Assembly: GCA_020445945.1 (NCBI GenBank)
Contig: JAGRFQ010000072.1
Coordinates: forward strand, 1 to 42,141
Direction: 5' to 3'
DNA from: Rhodocyclaceae bacterium
GTDB lineage: Bacteria > Pseudomonadota > Gammaproteobacteria > Burkholderiales > Rhodocyclaceae
Length of the DNA stretch: 42,141 nt
Shown piece after piece: positions 14,962 to 22,547 of this stretch. Made by a program: the position numbers and the translations under genes. The notes under the pieces are model-generated. The model was not told where the DNA came from. It worked only from the letters and a program-made list of their open reading frames with translations, and did not search any database. Every line of letters starts with the position of its first letter. Position 1 is the stretch's first letter.

Positions 14962-17097
14962 TCAGGCCTCCAGTGAAGTGAAACGCAGACGGGTGCGCGC
15001 CAGGCCGAAGGCGGCCAGCGCGATGAGACCGATCAGGGCATGCCAGCGCGCGTCGGTGGCCCCCTGCGGCAGTTCGCCGAACACCCCCGCGGGCGACCAG
15101 CCCGCCGGCAGCGCGCTGGGCACGGCGCCCGATTTGAGGCGCGCGTCGGCGCTGCGCGCCGGGGTTTTGTCGACCGCGACGAAGCTGGTGTAGCGGCTCA
15201 GCAGGCGGTGTTCCAGCGCCAGCGCGAGCACCTGCGGGCGGATCGCGTCTTCCGCCGCGCCCTCGCTCAGGGCATCCATCAGGCGCTCGATCTTGTCGCG
15301 CGCCCACAGCGCGCCGATGCCTTCGCCGGGGTGGGCCTCGGCGAGGCTCAGCGAACTGGTCCAGCGGATGTCGCCGGCGTCGCCGCGAATCTGCAGCTCG
15401 CCGCGCGCGCCATGCGCCAGCGCCGCGGCAACCACCACCGGCTCGCCCAGATACAGGTCCGGTAGCGGGTCCGGGGTGGCGTCGGCGGCCGCGCCGGCCG
15501 GCCACACGATGGACAGGTTCTTGAGCACCGGCGATTCGAGCCGGGCGAACAGTTCGCCCATCCGCGCGGCCACTTCCCCGACCTGGCCGATGTAGGTGAA
15601 GCTGCCGCGCCCGGCCTGCGCCGCCTTGCGCATGAAGTGGCTGTTGGGCGCCGAGCCGATGCCGACGGTGAACAGCCGCGTGTCGCCGAGGCGTTGCTGG
15701 ATCAGGCCGAACAGTTGCGCCTCGTTGCCGACCGCGCCGTCGGTGAGAAAGATCACCTGACGCACGCGCTCGGCGCTGCGGCCGCCGTCCAGCGCCAGCG
15801 CCAGCGCGCCCGCCATCTCGGTGCCGCCGCGGGCGCGCAGGTGGCGCACCCAGTGCGTCGCGCGGCTGAGGTTGGCGCGGCTGGCCGGTTGCGCGGCGTC
15901 GAACAGGGCGAAGGGCTCGGAGTTGAATTCGATCACGTTGAAGCGGTCTTCCGCGTCGAGGCGCTCCAGCGCCAGCGCCAGCGCCTCGCGTGCCTGGACG
16001 ATGGAGGTGCCCTCCATCGAGCCCGAGGTGTCGATGATGAACACCACCTCGCGCGGCAGGCGCCGGGCGACGCGGCTGGCGGCCGGCGGCATGAGCATCA
16101 GCAGCGCGTGGTCGCGCGCCGCGGCGGGCTCGACGAACAGCGTGGCGTGCGGCGCCGCGCCGCTGGCCAGCGTCCAGTTGAGGACGAAATCGCGGTTCGC
16201 CGGGGTGCGCCCCTCGCTCAGGCGGATGCGGCGCACCGCGGGCTTGAGGGTATCGACGCGGATGCGGTGGAAGGGGCTGTCGACCGTGGCGATCGGCGCG
16301 CCGGCGTCGAGATACACGTTGAGGCTGACCGGATTGATGATCGGGCCGCGCTCGTCGGGCAGCAGCATCGGCGGCAGGATCGCCGCCGCGTCGGGCACCA
16401 CGTCGGTGGCGCCGATCGCGCCGCTCTCCTCGTCGGCCACCGGCCGGCCGGGAATGTAGCGCGGCGCGACCACCATCGGAAAGCGCAGGCTGTAGCGGCC
16501 GACGCCGTCGACCACGTAGTAGGGCAGGCGGTGCTGGTACTCGATCTCCACCAGCACCTCGTCGCGCGGGCCGATGTTGGCGACGCGGGTGGTGAAGATG
16601 TTGGGGCGCTGCTGCGACACCAGCGCGGTGTGCTTGCCCTCGGCCTTGGCCTTTTCGTAGGTCGCCTGGGCCTGCGCGCGCTCCTGGATTTCGCCCTCGA
16701 TCAGCCGGTCGGCGACGCGGATGCGCATGCGCTGTACCGCCGCCGTTTCGGGCAGCGGAAACACGTAGCTGCCCTCGCGCCAGTCGCCCGCCGGGTTGCG
16801 AAAGCGCTGGACCACGGTGGTGCGCACGATCGGTCCGCTAACGCGGATCGACACGTCGGTGTGCAGCAGCGGCGCGGCCAGTGGGTCGCCGCCGTCGGCG
16901 CCGGCAAACAGCAGCGTGCCCTGCTGCACCGTGTCGTCGTCGGCGGTTGCGGCGGCGGCCGGGCCGGCGAGCAGCAGCACGATGCCGCCCAGCGCGAGGC
17001 TGATCCCCAGACCGGTGACGAACATCAGCAGCAGGCGGGCCAGCAGGTCGGCGATTTCGCGGATGCGGTCGCGCAGTCCGAGGGGGGCGGGGGTCAT
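14962..17097 (-). CDS. Sortase target protein with VIT and vWA domains
   Basis: A 711-residue exported protein, the usual single substrate of the dedicated sortase. After a cytoplasmic Arg-rich tail it has a long membrane/signal segment (about 20-50, ending in AAAA). A VIT (inter-alpha-trypsin inhibitor) domain follows at about 57-190, then a vWA domain with the MIDAS motif DTSGS at 356-360, which should bind a divalent metal. The C-terminus carries a sorting signal: LPQGAT at 676-681, a hydrophobic stretch and a final Arg-containing tail (LARTRLRF). Its stop is 3 bases before the sortase start, so the two form one operon. The role of the anchored protein is unknown; vWA domains usually bind other proteins. 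Confidence 0.93.
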   Translation of the reverse strand: MTPAPLGLRDRIREIADLLARLLLMFVTGLGISLALGGIVLLLAGPAAAATADDDTVQQGTLLFAGADGGDPLAAPLLHTDVSIRVSGPIVRTTVVQRFRNPAGDWREGSYVFPLPETAAVQRMRIRVADRLIEGEIQERAQAQATYEKAKAEGKHTALVSQQRPNIFTTRVANIGPRDEVLVEIEYQHRLPYYVVDGVGRYSLRFPMVVAPRYIPGRPVADEESGAIGATDVVPDAAAILPPMLLPDERGPIINPVSLNVYLDAGAPIATVDSPFHRIRVDTLKPAVRRIRLSEGRTPANRDFVLNWTLASGAAPHATLFVEPAAARDHALLMLMPPAASRVARRLPREVVFIIDTSGSMEGTSIVQAREALALALERLDAEDRFNVIEFNSEPFALFDAAQPASRANLSRATHWVRHLRARGGTEMAGALALALDGGRSAERVRQVIFLTDGAVGNEAQLFGLIQQRLGDTRLFTVGIGSAPNSHFMRKAAQAGRGSFTYIGQVGEVAARMGELFARLESPVLKNLSIVWPAGAAADATPDPLPDLYLGEPVVVAAALAHGARGELQIRGDAGDIRWTSSLSLAEAHPGEGIGALWARDKIERLMDALSEGAAEDAIRPQVLALALEHRLLSRYTSFVAVDKTPARSADARLKSGAVPSALPAGWSPAGVFGELPQGATDARWHALIGLIALAAFGLARTRLRFTSLEA

Positions 17098-17249
17098 GGG
17101 GCGCTCCGTGGGTCAGGGGTTTTCGATGGGGTCCATTGAAACCGCTGAAGCGGACGCCTTCTGGCATCGATTCGGGCAAAGCGCCGATCAATTGTGGCAA
17201 CAAAATGGCACTGCGGCGGCGCGCCGCGCGGGTGCTAAAGTAGCGCCCC

Positions 17250-17939
17250 ATGGGACGCCGAATTGCGATTGTCGAAGACGAAGCGGCGATCCGCGCCAAC
17301 TACGCGGACGCCTTCACCCGCCAGGGCTACGAGGTGGCCGCCTACGCCGACCGGCCCAGCGCGTTGGCGGCCTTCGCCCGGCGCTTGCCGGAGCTGGCGA
17401 TCATCGACATCGGCCTGGGCGACGAGCCCGAGGGCGGATTCACGCTGTGCGCCGAGCTGCGCGCGATGTCAGCGCGTCTGCCAATCATCTTCCTCACCGC
17501 GCGCGACAGCGATTTCGACGTGGTGTCGGGCTTGCGCCTGGGCGCCGACGACTATCTGACCAAGGACATCAGCCTGCCGCATCTGCTGGCGCGGGTGGCG
17601 GCGCTGTTCCGCCGGCTGGAGGTGCTGGCCGGGGCCGCGCCGCAGGAGGAGCAGCTCGTGCGCGGCCCGCTGGCGCTGGACATCCAGCGCCTCGCGGCGC
17701 ACTGGCGCGATCAGCCGGTGGCGCTGACGCTGACCGAATTCTGGATGGTGCACACGCTGGCGCGCCACCCCGGCCACGTCAAGAGCCGCGAGCAGCTCAT
17801 GACCGAGGCGCGGCTGGTGGTCGATGACGGCACCATCACCTCGCACATCAAACGCATCCGCAAGAAATTTGCCGCCGTGGACGCCGCCTTCGATGGCATC
17901 GAAAGCGTGTACGGCGCGGGCTATCGCTGGAAGGCCTAG
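17250..17939 (+). CDS. pdsR: Response regulator of the dedicated sortase system
   Basis: A 229-residue OmpR-type response regulator. The receiver domain has the acidic pair Asp10/Glu11, phospho-acceptor Asp53 and Lys105 (YLTKDIS). The C-terminal winged helix (about 130-227) includes LTLTEFWMVHTLARHPGHVKSREQL and ends GYRWKA. It resembles PdsR of the proteobacterial dedicated sortase system and is divergent from the target-sortase operon across 152 bases, the likely place of its binding sites. Its partner kinase gene begins 1.45 kb downstream instead of next to it. The TAG stop overlaps the TAG stop of the opposite-strand gene in the palindrome CTAG (17936-17939). Confidence 0.93.
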   Translation: MGRRIAIVEDEAAIRANYADAFTRQGYEVAAYADRPSALAAFARRLPELAIIDIGLGDEPEGGFTLCAELRAMSARLPIIFLTARDSDFDVVSGLRLGADDYLTKDISLPHLLARVAALFRRLEVLAGAAPQEEQLVRGPLALDIQRLAAHWRDQPVALTLTEFWMVHTLARHPGHVKSREQLMTEARLVVDDGTITSHIKRIRKKFAAVDAAFDGIESVYGAGYRWKA

Positions 17940-19090
17940 AGCAAAAACCACGCGCCGATGGCGGCGGCGGTGAGTACCAGCACGGCGATCACCACGTTGG
18001 TGGAGACCTCGGTCGGTGCCGCGGGTGGGGCTGCCGGCGGGGCGTCGTCCATGGCGAGTACGGTTTCTTCGCCGTGTGCCGGGGCGGCGGTGTGACGTTC
18101 GGCCGGCGGCGCGGGGGTGGGCGTCGGGGCCGGTTCGGGGTCGGGCGTCAGCGCGGCGCGGCTCTTGGTGAAATCGAACTGCACGTTCGGCTTGGGTGTT
18201 GGCGTCGGCGTCGGCGTCGGCGTCGGTGCGGCGGCGGGGGTGGCTGCCGGTGCCGGGCGTGGTTTGGGGTCGTGCGCGGCGCGCAAGGCCACGATGGCCG
18301 GATCTTCCTCTTCGCCGAGCAGTTGTTCGTATTCTTCGAGCGCGTCGGCGTTGATCACCGTGGCCGCCGCGGCCAGCGGTGCGGCCTTGGGTTTGGCTGC
18401 CGCGCTGGGCGGTGGATTGGACTGGGCGCCGCCGCTGTCGCGCAGCATTTCGAGCGTTGAGCTGCTGTGGAAGGTCTCTTCGAAGTTGTAGCTCGGCGCC
18501 GGGCTGAACTGGGTTTCCATCATGCTGGCTTCGGCGTCGATTTCGGCCTGGCTGCGGGCGGGCGGCGTTGGGTCGGGCAGGGCCGGTTCGGTGCGCGCCA
18601 GCATGCCGAGGCTGCGCAGGGTGTTCACGTAGTGGCGGGCCTTGGCTTCGGCGAGGCCGCGCTTCATGGTCACGTCGCGCCCCGAGAACAGCAGATCGCG
18701 CTGTGCGTCGCTGAATTTCAGGCGATGGGCGGCGGTCAGCATGACGGCTTCGCGGGCGAAGCCGTTGGCCACGCTGCCGTCGAATACGATGCTGTAGGTG
18801 GCTTCGGCAGCGGCGGGTGCTGGCGCTGCGGGTGCTGCCTTGGCTGCGGGTGCTGCCGGCCTTGGCGCCTTGGCACGCACCCGCATGCCGAGCGTGGCCA
18901 GCTCCTTGGCATAGGCGCGCGCGTCGGCTTCAGTCAGCCCTTTTTTGAGGGTGACGGGCTTGCCGGAAAAGACTTGCGCGACCTGCGCGGCCTTGAGGCC
19001 GAAGCGGGCGCGGAAGCGTTCCATGACCTGGTCGCGGTTGCAATTGTCGAGAAGTTCGCCGGTAAACAGGATGGAAATGGCGTCGGTCAT
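17936..19090 (-). CDS. Tail-anchored Pro/Ala-rich protein with two copies of an N-terminal module
   Basis: A 384-residue protein of unknown function. Two related modules of about 65 residues occupy the N-terminus: one with FTGELLDNCNRDQVMERF, FSGKPVTLKKGLTEADARAYA and LGMRVR, the second with FDGSVANGFAREAV, FSGRDVTMKRGLAEAKARHYV and LGMLAR. Similar modules are, from memory, found at the N-terminus of other proteobacterial membrane proteins. A long disordered, Pro/Ala/Thr-rich region follows (including repeated PT dipeptides), then one C-terminal membrane segment (VVIAVLVLTAAAIGAWFLL) with no tail. No signal peptide is seen, so a tail-anchored cytoplasmic domain is likely. ATG 19090 is preferred over an upstream in-frame ATG at 19177. 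It lies opposite to and between pdsR and pdsS. Confidence 0.78.
   Translation of the reverse strand: MTDAISILFTGELLDNCNRDQVMERFRARFGLKAAQVAQVFSGKPVTLKKGLTEADARAYAKELATLGMRVRAKAPRPAAPAAKAAPAAPAPAAAEATYSIVFDGSVANGFAREAVMLTAAHRLKFSDAQRDLLFSGRDVTMKRGLAEAKARHYVNTLRSLGMLARTEPALPDPTPPARSQAEIDAEASMMETQFSPAPSYNFEETFHSSSTLEMLRDSGGAQSNPPPSAAAKPKAAPLAAAATVINADALEEYEQLLGEEEDPAIVALRAAHDPKPRPAPAATPAAAPTPTPTPTPTPKPNVQFDFTKSRAALTPDPEPAPTPTPAPPAERHTAAPAHGEETVLAMDDAPPAAPPAAPTEVSTNVVIAVLVLTAAAIGAWFLL
18195..18230. repeat. In-frame hexanucleotide microrepeat GGCGTC
   Basis: Four exact GGCGTC units (18201-18224), flanked by the variants GGTGTT and GGTGCG, encode alternating Pro-Thr dipeptides in the tail-anchored protein. 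Because the unit is 6 bases, gain or loss keeps the reading frame, so linker length may vary between strains. Confidence 0.75.
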
Positions 19091-19171
19091 CAACTCTGCC
19101 TCCCGAACAGAGAGTTGGCGGTTACGGGTGTCGCGCGCTGGCGGCGCTGACTGTCGCGACGGTGCCGCTGG

Positions 19172-19234
19172 ATGCATGTTTTACCATGCATGCGGCGTGG
19201 CTCGTCGATAAATACGCAACGTTTCCTGTTGCGT
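19172..19234. promoter_or_regulatory. Two inverted repeats in the divergent intergenic region before pdsS
   Basis: ATGCATG-N6-CATGCAT (19172-19191) and ACGCAAC-N7-GTTGCGT (19214-19234) are perfect 7-bp inverted repeats in the 299-base gap between the leftward tail-anchored gene and rightward pdsS. They may be operators for one or both genes. A TATAGT (19351-19356) that could be a -10 for pdsS lies closer to its start; no good -35 is seen. Confidence 0.45.
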
Positions 19235-19389
19235 CAAAACGGCGCAGCGTGCCCTTCTTCACGGGTGTACACGACCGCTGGCGGTGGCCCTGAAGGGTGG
19301 CTTGCTGCGGGGTGCGCCGACTGTGCCGGGCCGACACGTTTGGGCGGTGCTATAGTCGATTCGAACCTCCTGCCGGCACCCGAAATCCA

Positions 19390-21045
19390 ATGACGTCGCT
19401 GCGCATCAGCCTGCGCACCAAGCTCGCCCTGATCTCCCTGCTCCTGCTTGCCTTGCCGTGGGTGGGCTACCGCTATGTGGACGAGATGGAGCGTTTTTTG
19501 CGCGACGGGCAGCGCGATGCGCTGGTGGCGACCGCGCGGGCGGTGGCGACGGCGCTGCACGAGCGTCCGCAGTTGTTCGGCCCGCGCCCCGGCGGCACGG
19601 CGGTGAGTCTGGCCGATTCGATGCTGCCCAACGAGGAGGTGCTGGATCTGGCGATTTCGAGCATGCCGGCGCTGCCCGCCGAGGCGGCGCCGTTCGGTCT
19701 GCCGGCGGTGACTGCGCCGACCCGCGGGGGGGCCGACGAGGTGGCGGCGATCCTGCGCGCGCTGGAGCGCACCACGTCGCGCATCTGGGTTGTTGGGCGC
19801 GATCTCGACGTCATCGCCCGCGCCGGCACGCTGGTGCCGCCGGATGAGGCCGACACCGCGCCCGATGGGGGTTTGCTCCGGTTGTGGCGGCGTCTCACCG
19901 GTCGCGCCGGGGCGGCGCCGGCCGATATCGCGGCGCTGCTGGCCGACGCCACGCCGCCCAGTGCGCAGGCGGTGTCGAGCGCGTTTTTCGGTGCCACTGC
20001 ATCGTGGGTGCGGCCGGTGGGCGACGGCGAGGTGGTGGTCGTGGCGGCGGCGCATCCGGTGTGGGTGGCCGACCGGGTGCATGGCGCGGTGGTGGTCGAG
20101 GAGAGCACGCGGGCGATATTGTCGGTGCGCGACCGCGCGCTGGCGCGCCTGATGCTGCTGACCTTCACCGGTTTCGCGATTACCGCGGTGCTGCTGCTGG
20201 GTTTTGCTTCGCGCCTGTCGTGGCGGATTCGCCGTCTGCGCGACGAGGCCGAGAACGCGGTCGACGCGCGTGGGCGGATCGCCGATCTGAGCGCCGGGTC
20301 GCGCGCCGGGGATGAGGTCGGCGACCTGTCGCGCAGCTTCTCGCGCCTGCTGGCGCGGCTGGCGCAGCATCACGGTTACCTTGAAACCATGGCCAGCCGC
20401 TTGTCGCACGAGCTGCGCACGCCGGTGGCGGTGGTCCGCTCGTCGCTGGAGAACCTGCAGCTCGAACCCCTGCCCGACAGCGCCACGCCCTACATCGAAC
20501 GTGCCAACGCCGGCCTCACCCGGCTGACCCGCATCCTGTCGCGGATGAGCGAGGCGACGCGCATGGAGCAGGCGCTGGCGAGCACCGAGACCGAGCGCTT
20601 CGATCTGCGCGCGGTGGTCGGCGAGTGTGTGCAGGGCTATCGCCTGGCGCACCCCGGCACATGCTTTGAGGCGCAGTTGCCGGACTATCCGGTGTGGGTC
20701 CGCGGCGCCCCCGATCTGGCGGCGCAGATGCTCGACAAGCTGGTCGACAACGCAGTCGACTTCGCCGCTGCGGACACCCCGATCCGGATCGCGCTGGTGT
20801 TTCACGACACCACTGCCGAGCTGTCGGTGAGCAACGACGGCCCGCCGCTGCCGGCAGCGCTGGAGGGCAAGCTGTTCGATTCGATGGTCTCGGGGCGGCA
20901 GCGCGACGGTGGCGACGAGCCGCACCTCGGCCTCGGCCTGTATGTGGCACGGCTGATCGCCGGCTTCCACGGTGGCAGCCTGCGCGCCGCGAACCTGCCC
21001 GATGGTCGGGGCGTGTGCGTGTGCGCGGCGCTGCGTCTGGCGTGA
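19390..21045 (+). CDS. pdsS: Sensor histidine kinase of the dedicated sortase system
   Basis: A 551-residue membrane histidine kinase, the likely partner of PdsR. Two membrane segments (about 10-30 and 254-273) frame a roughly 220-residue periplasmic sensor domain. A HAMP-like linker (about 275-327), the H-box with His340 (SRLSHELRTPVAVVR), the N-box with Asn454 (LVDNAVDF) and the G-box GLGLYVARL follow. ATG 19390 was chosen because it puts the first membrane segment at the N-terminus; the open frame begins at 19297 but its extra residues look like non-coding translation. Family members are usually encoded next to the regulator gene. A GC-rich hairpin follows the stop. Confidence 0.92.
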   Translation: MTSLRISLRTKLALISLLLLALPWVGYRYVDEMERFLRDGQRDALVATARAVATALHERPQLFGPRPGGTAVSLADSMLPNEEVLDLAISSMPALPAEAAPFGLPAVTAPTRGGADEVAAILRALERTTSRIWVVGRDLDVIARAGTLVPPDEADTAPDGGLLRLWRRLTGRAGAAPADIAALLADATPPSAQAVSSAFFGATASWVRPVGDGEVVVVAAAHPVWVADRVHGAVVVEESTRAILSVRDRALARLMLLTFTGFAITAVLLLGFASRLSWRIRRLRDEAENAVDARGRIADLSAGSRAGDEVGDLSRSFSRLLARLAQHHGYLETMASRLSHELRTPVAVVRSSLENLQLEPLPDSATPYIERANAGLTRLTRILSRMSEATRMEQALASTETERFDLRAVVGECVQGYRLAHPGTCFEAQLPDYPVWVRGAPDLAAQMLDKLVDNAVDFAAADTPIRIALVFHDTTAELSVSNDGPPLPAALEGKLFDSMVSGRQRDGGDEPHLGLGLYVARLIAGFHGGSLRAANLPDGRGVCVCAALRLA

Positions 21046-21047
21046 GG

Positions 21048-21076
21048 CCCCGTCGGCCGGCGACCGACCGACGGGG
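21048..21076. terminator. Possible terminator hairpin between pdsS and the HhH protein gene
   Basis: CCCCGTCGG (21048-21056) and CCGACGGGG (21068-21076) make a perfect 9-bp stem with an 11-base loop between convergent genes. There is no T-run on either strand, so the call rests on position and stem strength. Confidence 0.55.
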
Positions 21077-21084
21077 GGAAGCAC

Positions 21085-22278
21085 TCAGAGCTTGAGTGCG
21101 GCGCGGATGCGCGCCAGGGTTTTTTTGCCGATGCCTTTGACCGCCGTCAGATCGTCGATTGCCGCGAACGGGCGGGCGGCGATGATGGCGCGTGCGGCGC
21201 TGCGGCTGATGCCTTTGACGCCGGCCAGTGCGTCAAGCTCGGCGCGATTGATCGAGACCGCGGCAGTGTCACCGGACTCGGCAGGCGTCGCCGGTTTGGC
21301 CGCTGCGCTGGTTTTGATGGGCGCGGGCGCGGTTTCGGGGGTGGCTTTTTTGGCGGCCGTCTTTTGCGTCGGAGCGGGTGCCACGACTTCGGTCGCCTTG
21401 GTCGCGGCGGGTTCCGTCGGGGCGGCGGCCTTGACCGTTGCGGGCCCCGCCGGGGCGGCAGCCTTGGCCGTTGCGGGTTCCGCGGGGGCGGCAGTCTTGG
21501 CCGTGCGTGTCGGTGCGGTCGTGGCCGTTGCCGGGGTTTCGGCGGCCGGGGCAATCGGGGCGGCGACGACATAGGACTGAGCGAAGGTGGCGTAGTCGCG
21601 GGTCACGAAGCCGTTGGCGGTCCACTCGCGCAGCATCAGCACCAGATGCCACTGACCAACTGCCGGCAGCGTGGCGGGCACGCGCCAGTGCTGGTCATTC
21701 AGGCGTTGTTCGCCCGCCAGCTGGCCCAGCGCGACGCTGGCGACCTGCATGCCGCTGAAGGCGCCGCCGGTGTAGGGGGCGGCGAGCGCCCACAGTTCCA
21801 GGCTGAGGCTGCCGCTGAGGTTGCCGGCGGTGCGCGGGTTTTCGATCGCCGCCACGCTCAGGTCCACTTCGTTGCCATCCAGGTGATAGCCCACGACGCC
21901 GTCGAGGCGCGGCTGAATGAAGTGCTGCGGTGCCGGCAGCCAGGCCAGGTCATGGACGCCATCGGGGGCGGCGAGCGCCATCACCATGGTATGGGCGTCG
22001 CGTCCGGCGGGCGGCAGGGCGGTGCTCCAGCCCCATGCGCCGGTACTCGGGTTGGCCGGGCATTCGGCCACTTTGATCGCTCGCTCAAGCTGGCCGGATG
22101 CGTCGCAGGCCCACAGCTGGAGAGACATCTCGCCGGTTGCGCCCGCGGTGTCGAAGGATTCGAGCAGTGCGTTGAGTTCAACCTGATCGCCTTCGAGGCG
22201 GTAGCCGAAGCTGGTGCCGAAGCGTGCTGCAGGTTGGGGGGCGAAAGACAGCGGGAGAGCGGGTGTAGCAAAAGACAT
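21085..22278 (-). CDS. Helix-hairpin-helix protein with duplicated beta-type N-terminal domain
   Basis: A 397-residue protein that was not recognised as a named family. The N-terminal half holds two related domains: about 24-115 (GYRLEGDQVELNALLESF, TGEMSLQLWA) and 129-238 (GYHLDGNEVDLSVAAIE, GSLSLELWA), both predicted beta-rich. A low-complexity Ala/Pro/Thr/Lys linker (about 240-335) follows, with repeats such as KAAAPAGPATV. The C-terminal 60 residues contain two helix-hairpin-helix motifs (ALAGVKGISRSAARAIIAA and LTAVKGIGKKTLARIRAA), a non-specific DNA-binding fold as in ComEA. No signal peptide is seen. ATG 22278 has an AGGAG Shine-Dalgarno. A DNA-bound cytoplasmic scaffold is plausible but not shown. 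Confidence 0.8.
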   Translation of the reverse strand: MSFATPALPLSFAPQPAARFGTSFGYRLEGDQVELNALLESFDTAGATGEMSLQLWACDASGQLERAIKVAECPANPSTGAWGWSTALPPAGRDAHTMVMALAAPDGVHDLAWLPAPQHFIQPRLDGVVGYHLDGNEVDLSVAAIENPRTAGNLSGSLSLELWALAAPYTGGAFSGMQVASVALGQLAGEQRLNDQHWRVPATLPAVGQWHLVLMLREWTANGFVTRDYATFAQSYVVAAPIAPAAETPATATTAPTRTAKTAAPAEPATAKAAAPAGPATVKAAAPTEPAATKATEVVAPAPTQKTAAKKATPETAPAPIKTSAAAKPATPAESGDTAAVSINRAELDALAGVKGISRSAARAIIAARPFAAIDDLTAVKGIGKKTLARIRAALKL

Positions 22279-22547
22279 TGACAGTGACTCCTAACGAATT
22301 GGCGCCGCGGATTATCTGACAAATGGATTTATTTGCAAACGGTTTTTCAAAAAATCCCTATTTGAATCAATGGCATACGCACCAAAGCGGTGCATTTTCG
22401 CGTTTTCGGCGAGGTCTGCCGCGGGTCGCGCCGGTGGATGCCCCGTTCCGGGGCGTCGCCAAGGGTGCTGCCGGCCTTCGTAGTAAGATTCGGCCAACGA
22501 CCGAGAACACCGATCCGGCAGCGCCGGATGCACATAGCGAGAACAGC

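Noticed and set aside
12728-15505. 925-residue minus-strand open frame
   Set aside because: It overlaps the aminotransferase, sortase and target genes in another frame and is Arg/Ala/Gly-rich shadow sequence.
15637-17139. Plus-strand 500-residue open frame opposite the sortase target
   Set aside because: Antisense to the VIT/vWA gene; composition typical of high-GC antisense frames.
17098-17249. Sigma-54 promoter for pdsR
   Set aside because: A TGGCA-like word near 17204 lacks a correctly spaced TTGC partner; only a weak TAAAGT (-10-like, 17236-17241) is present.
19234-21084. Minus-strand 616-residue open frame opposite pdsS
   Set aside because: Arg/Gln/His-rich shadow of a histidine kinase with complete motifs.
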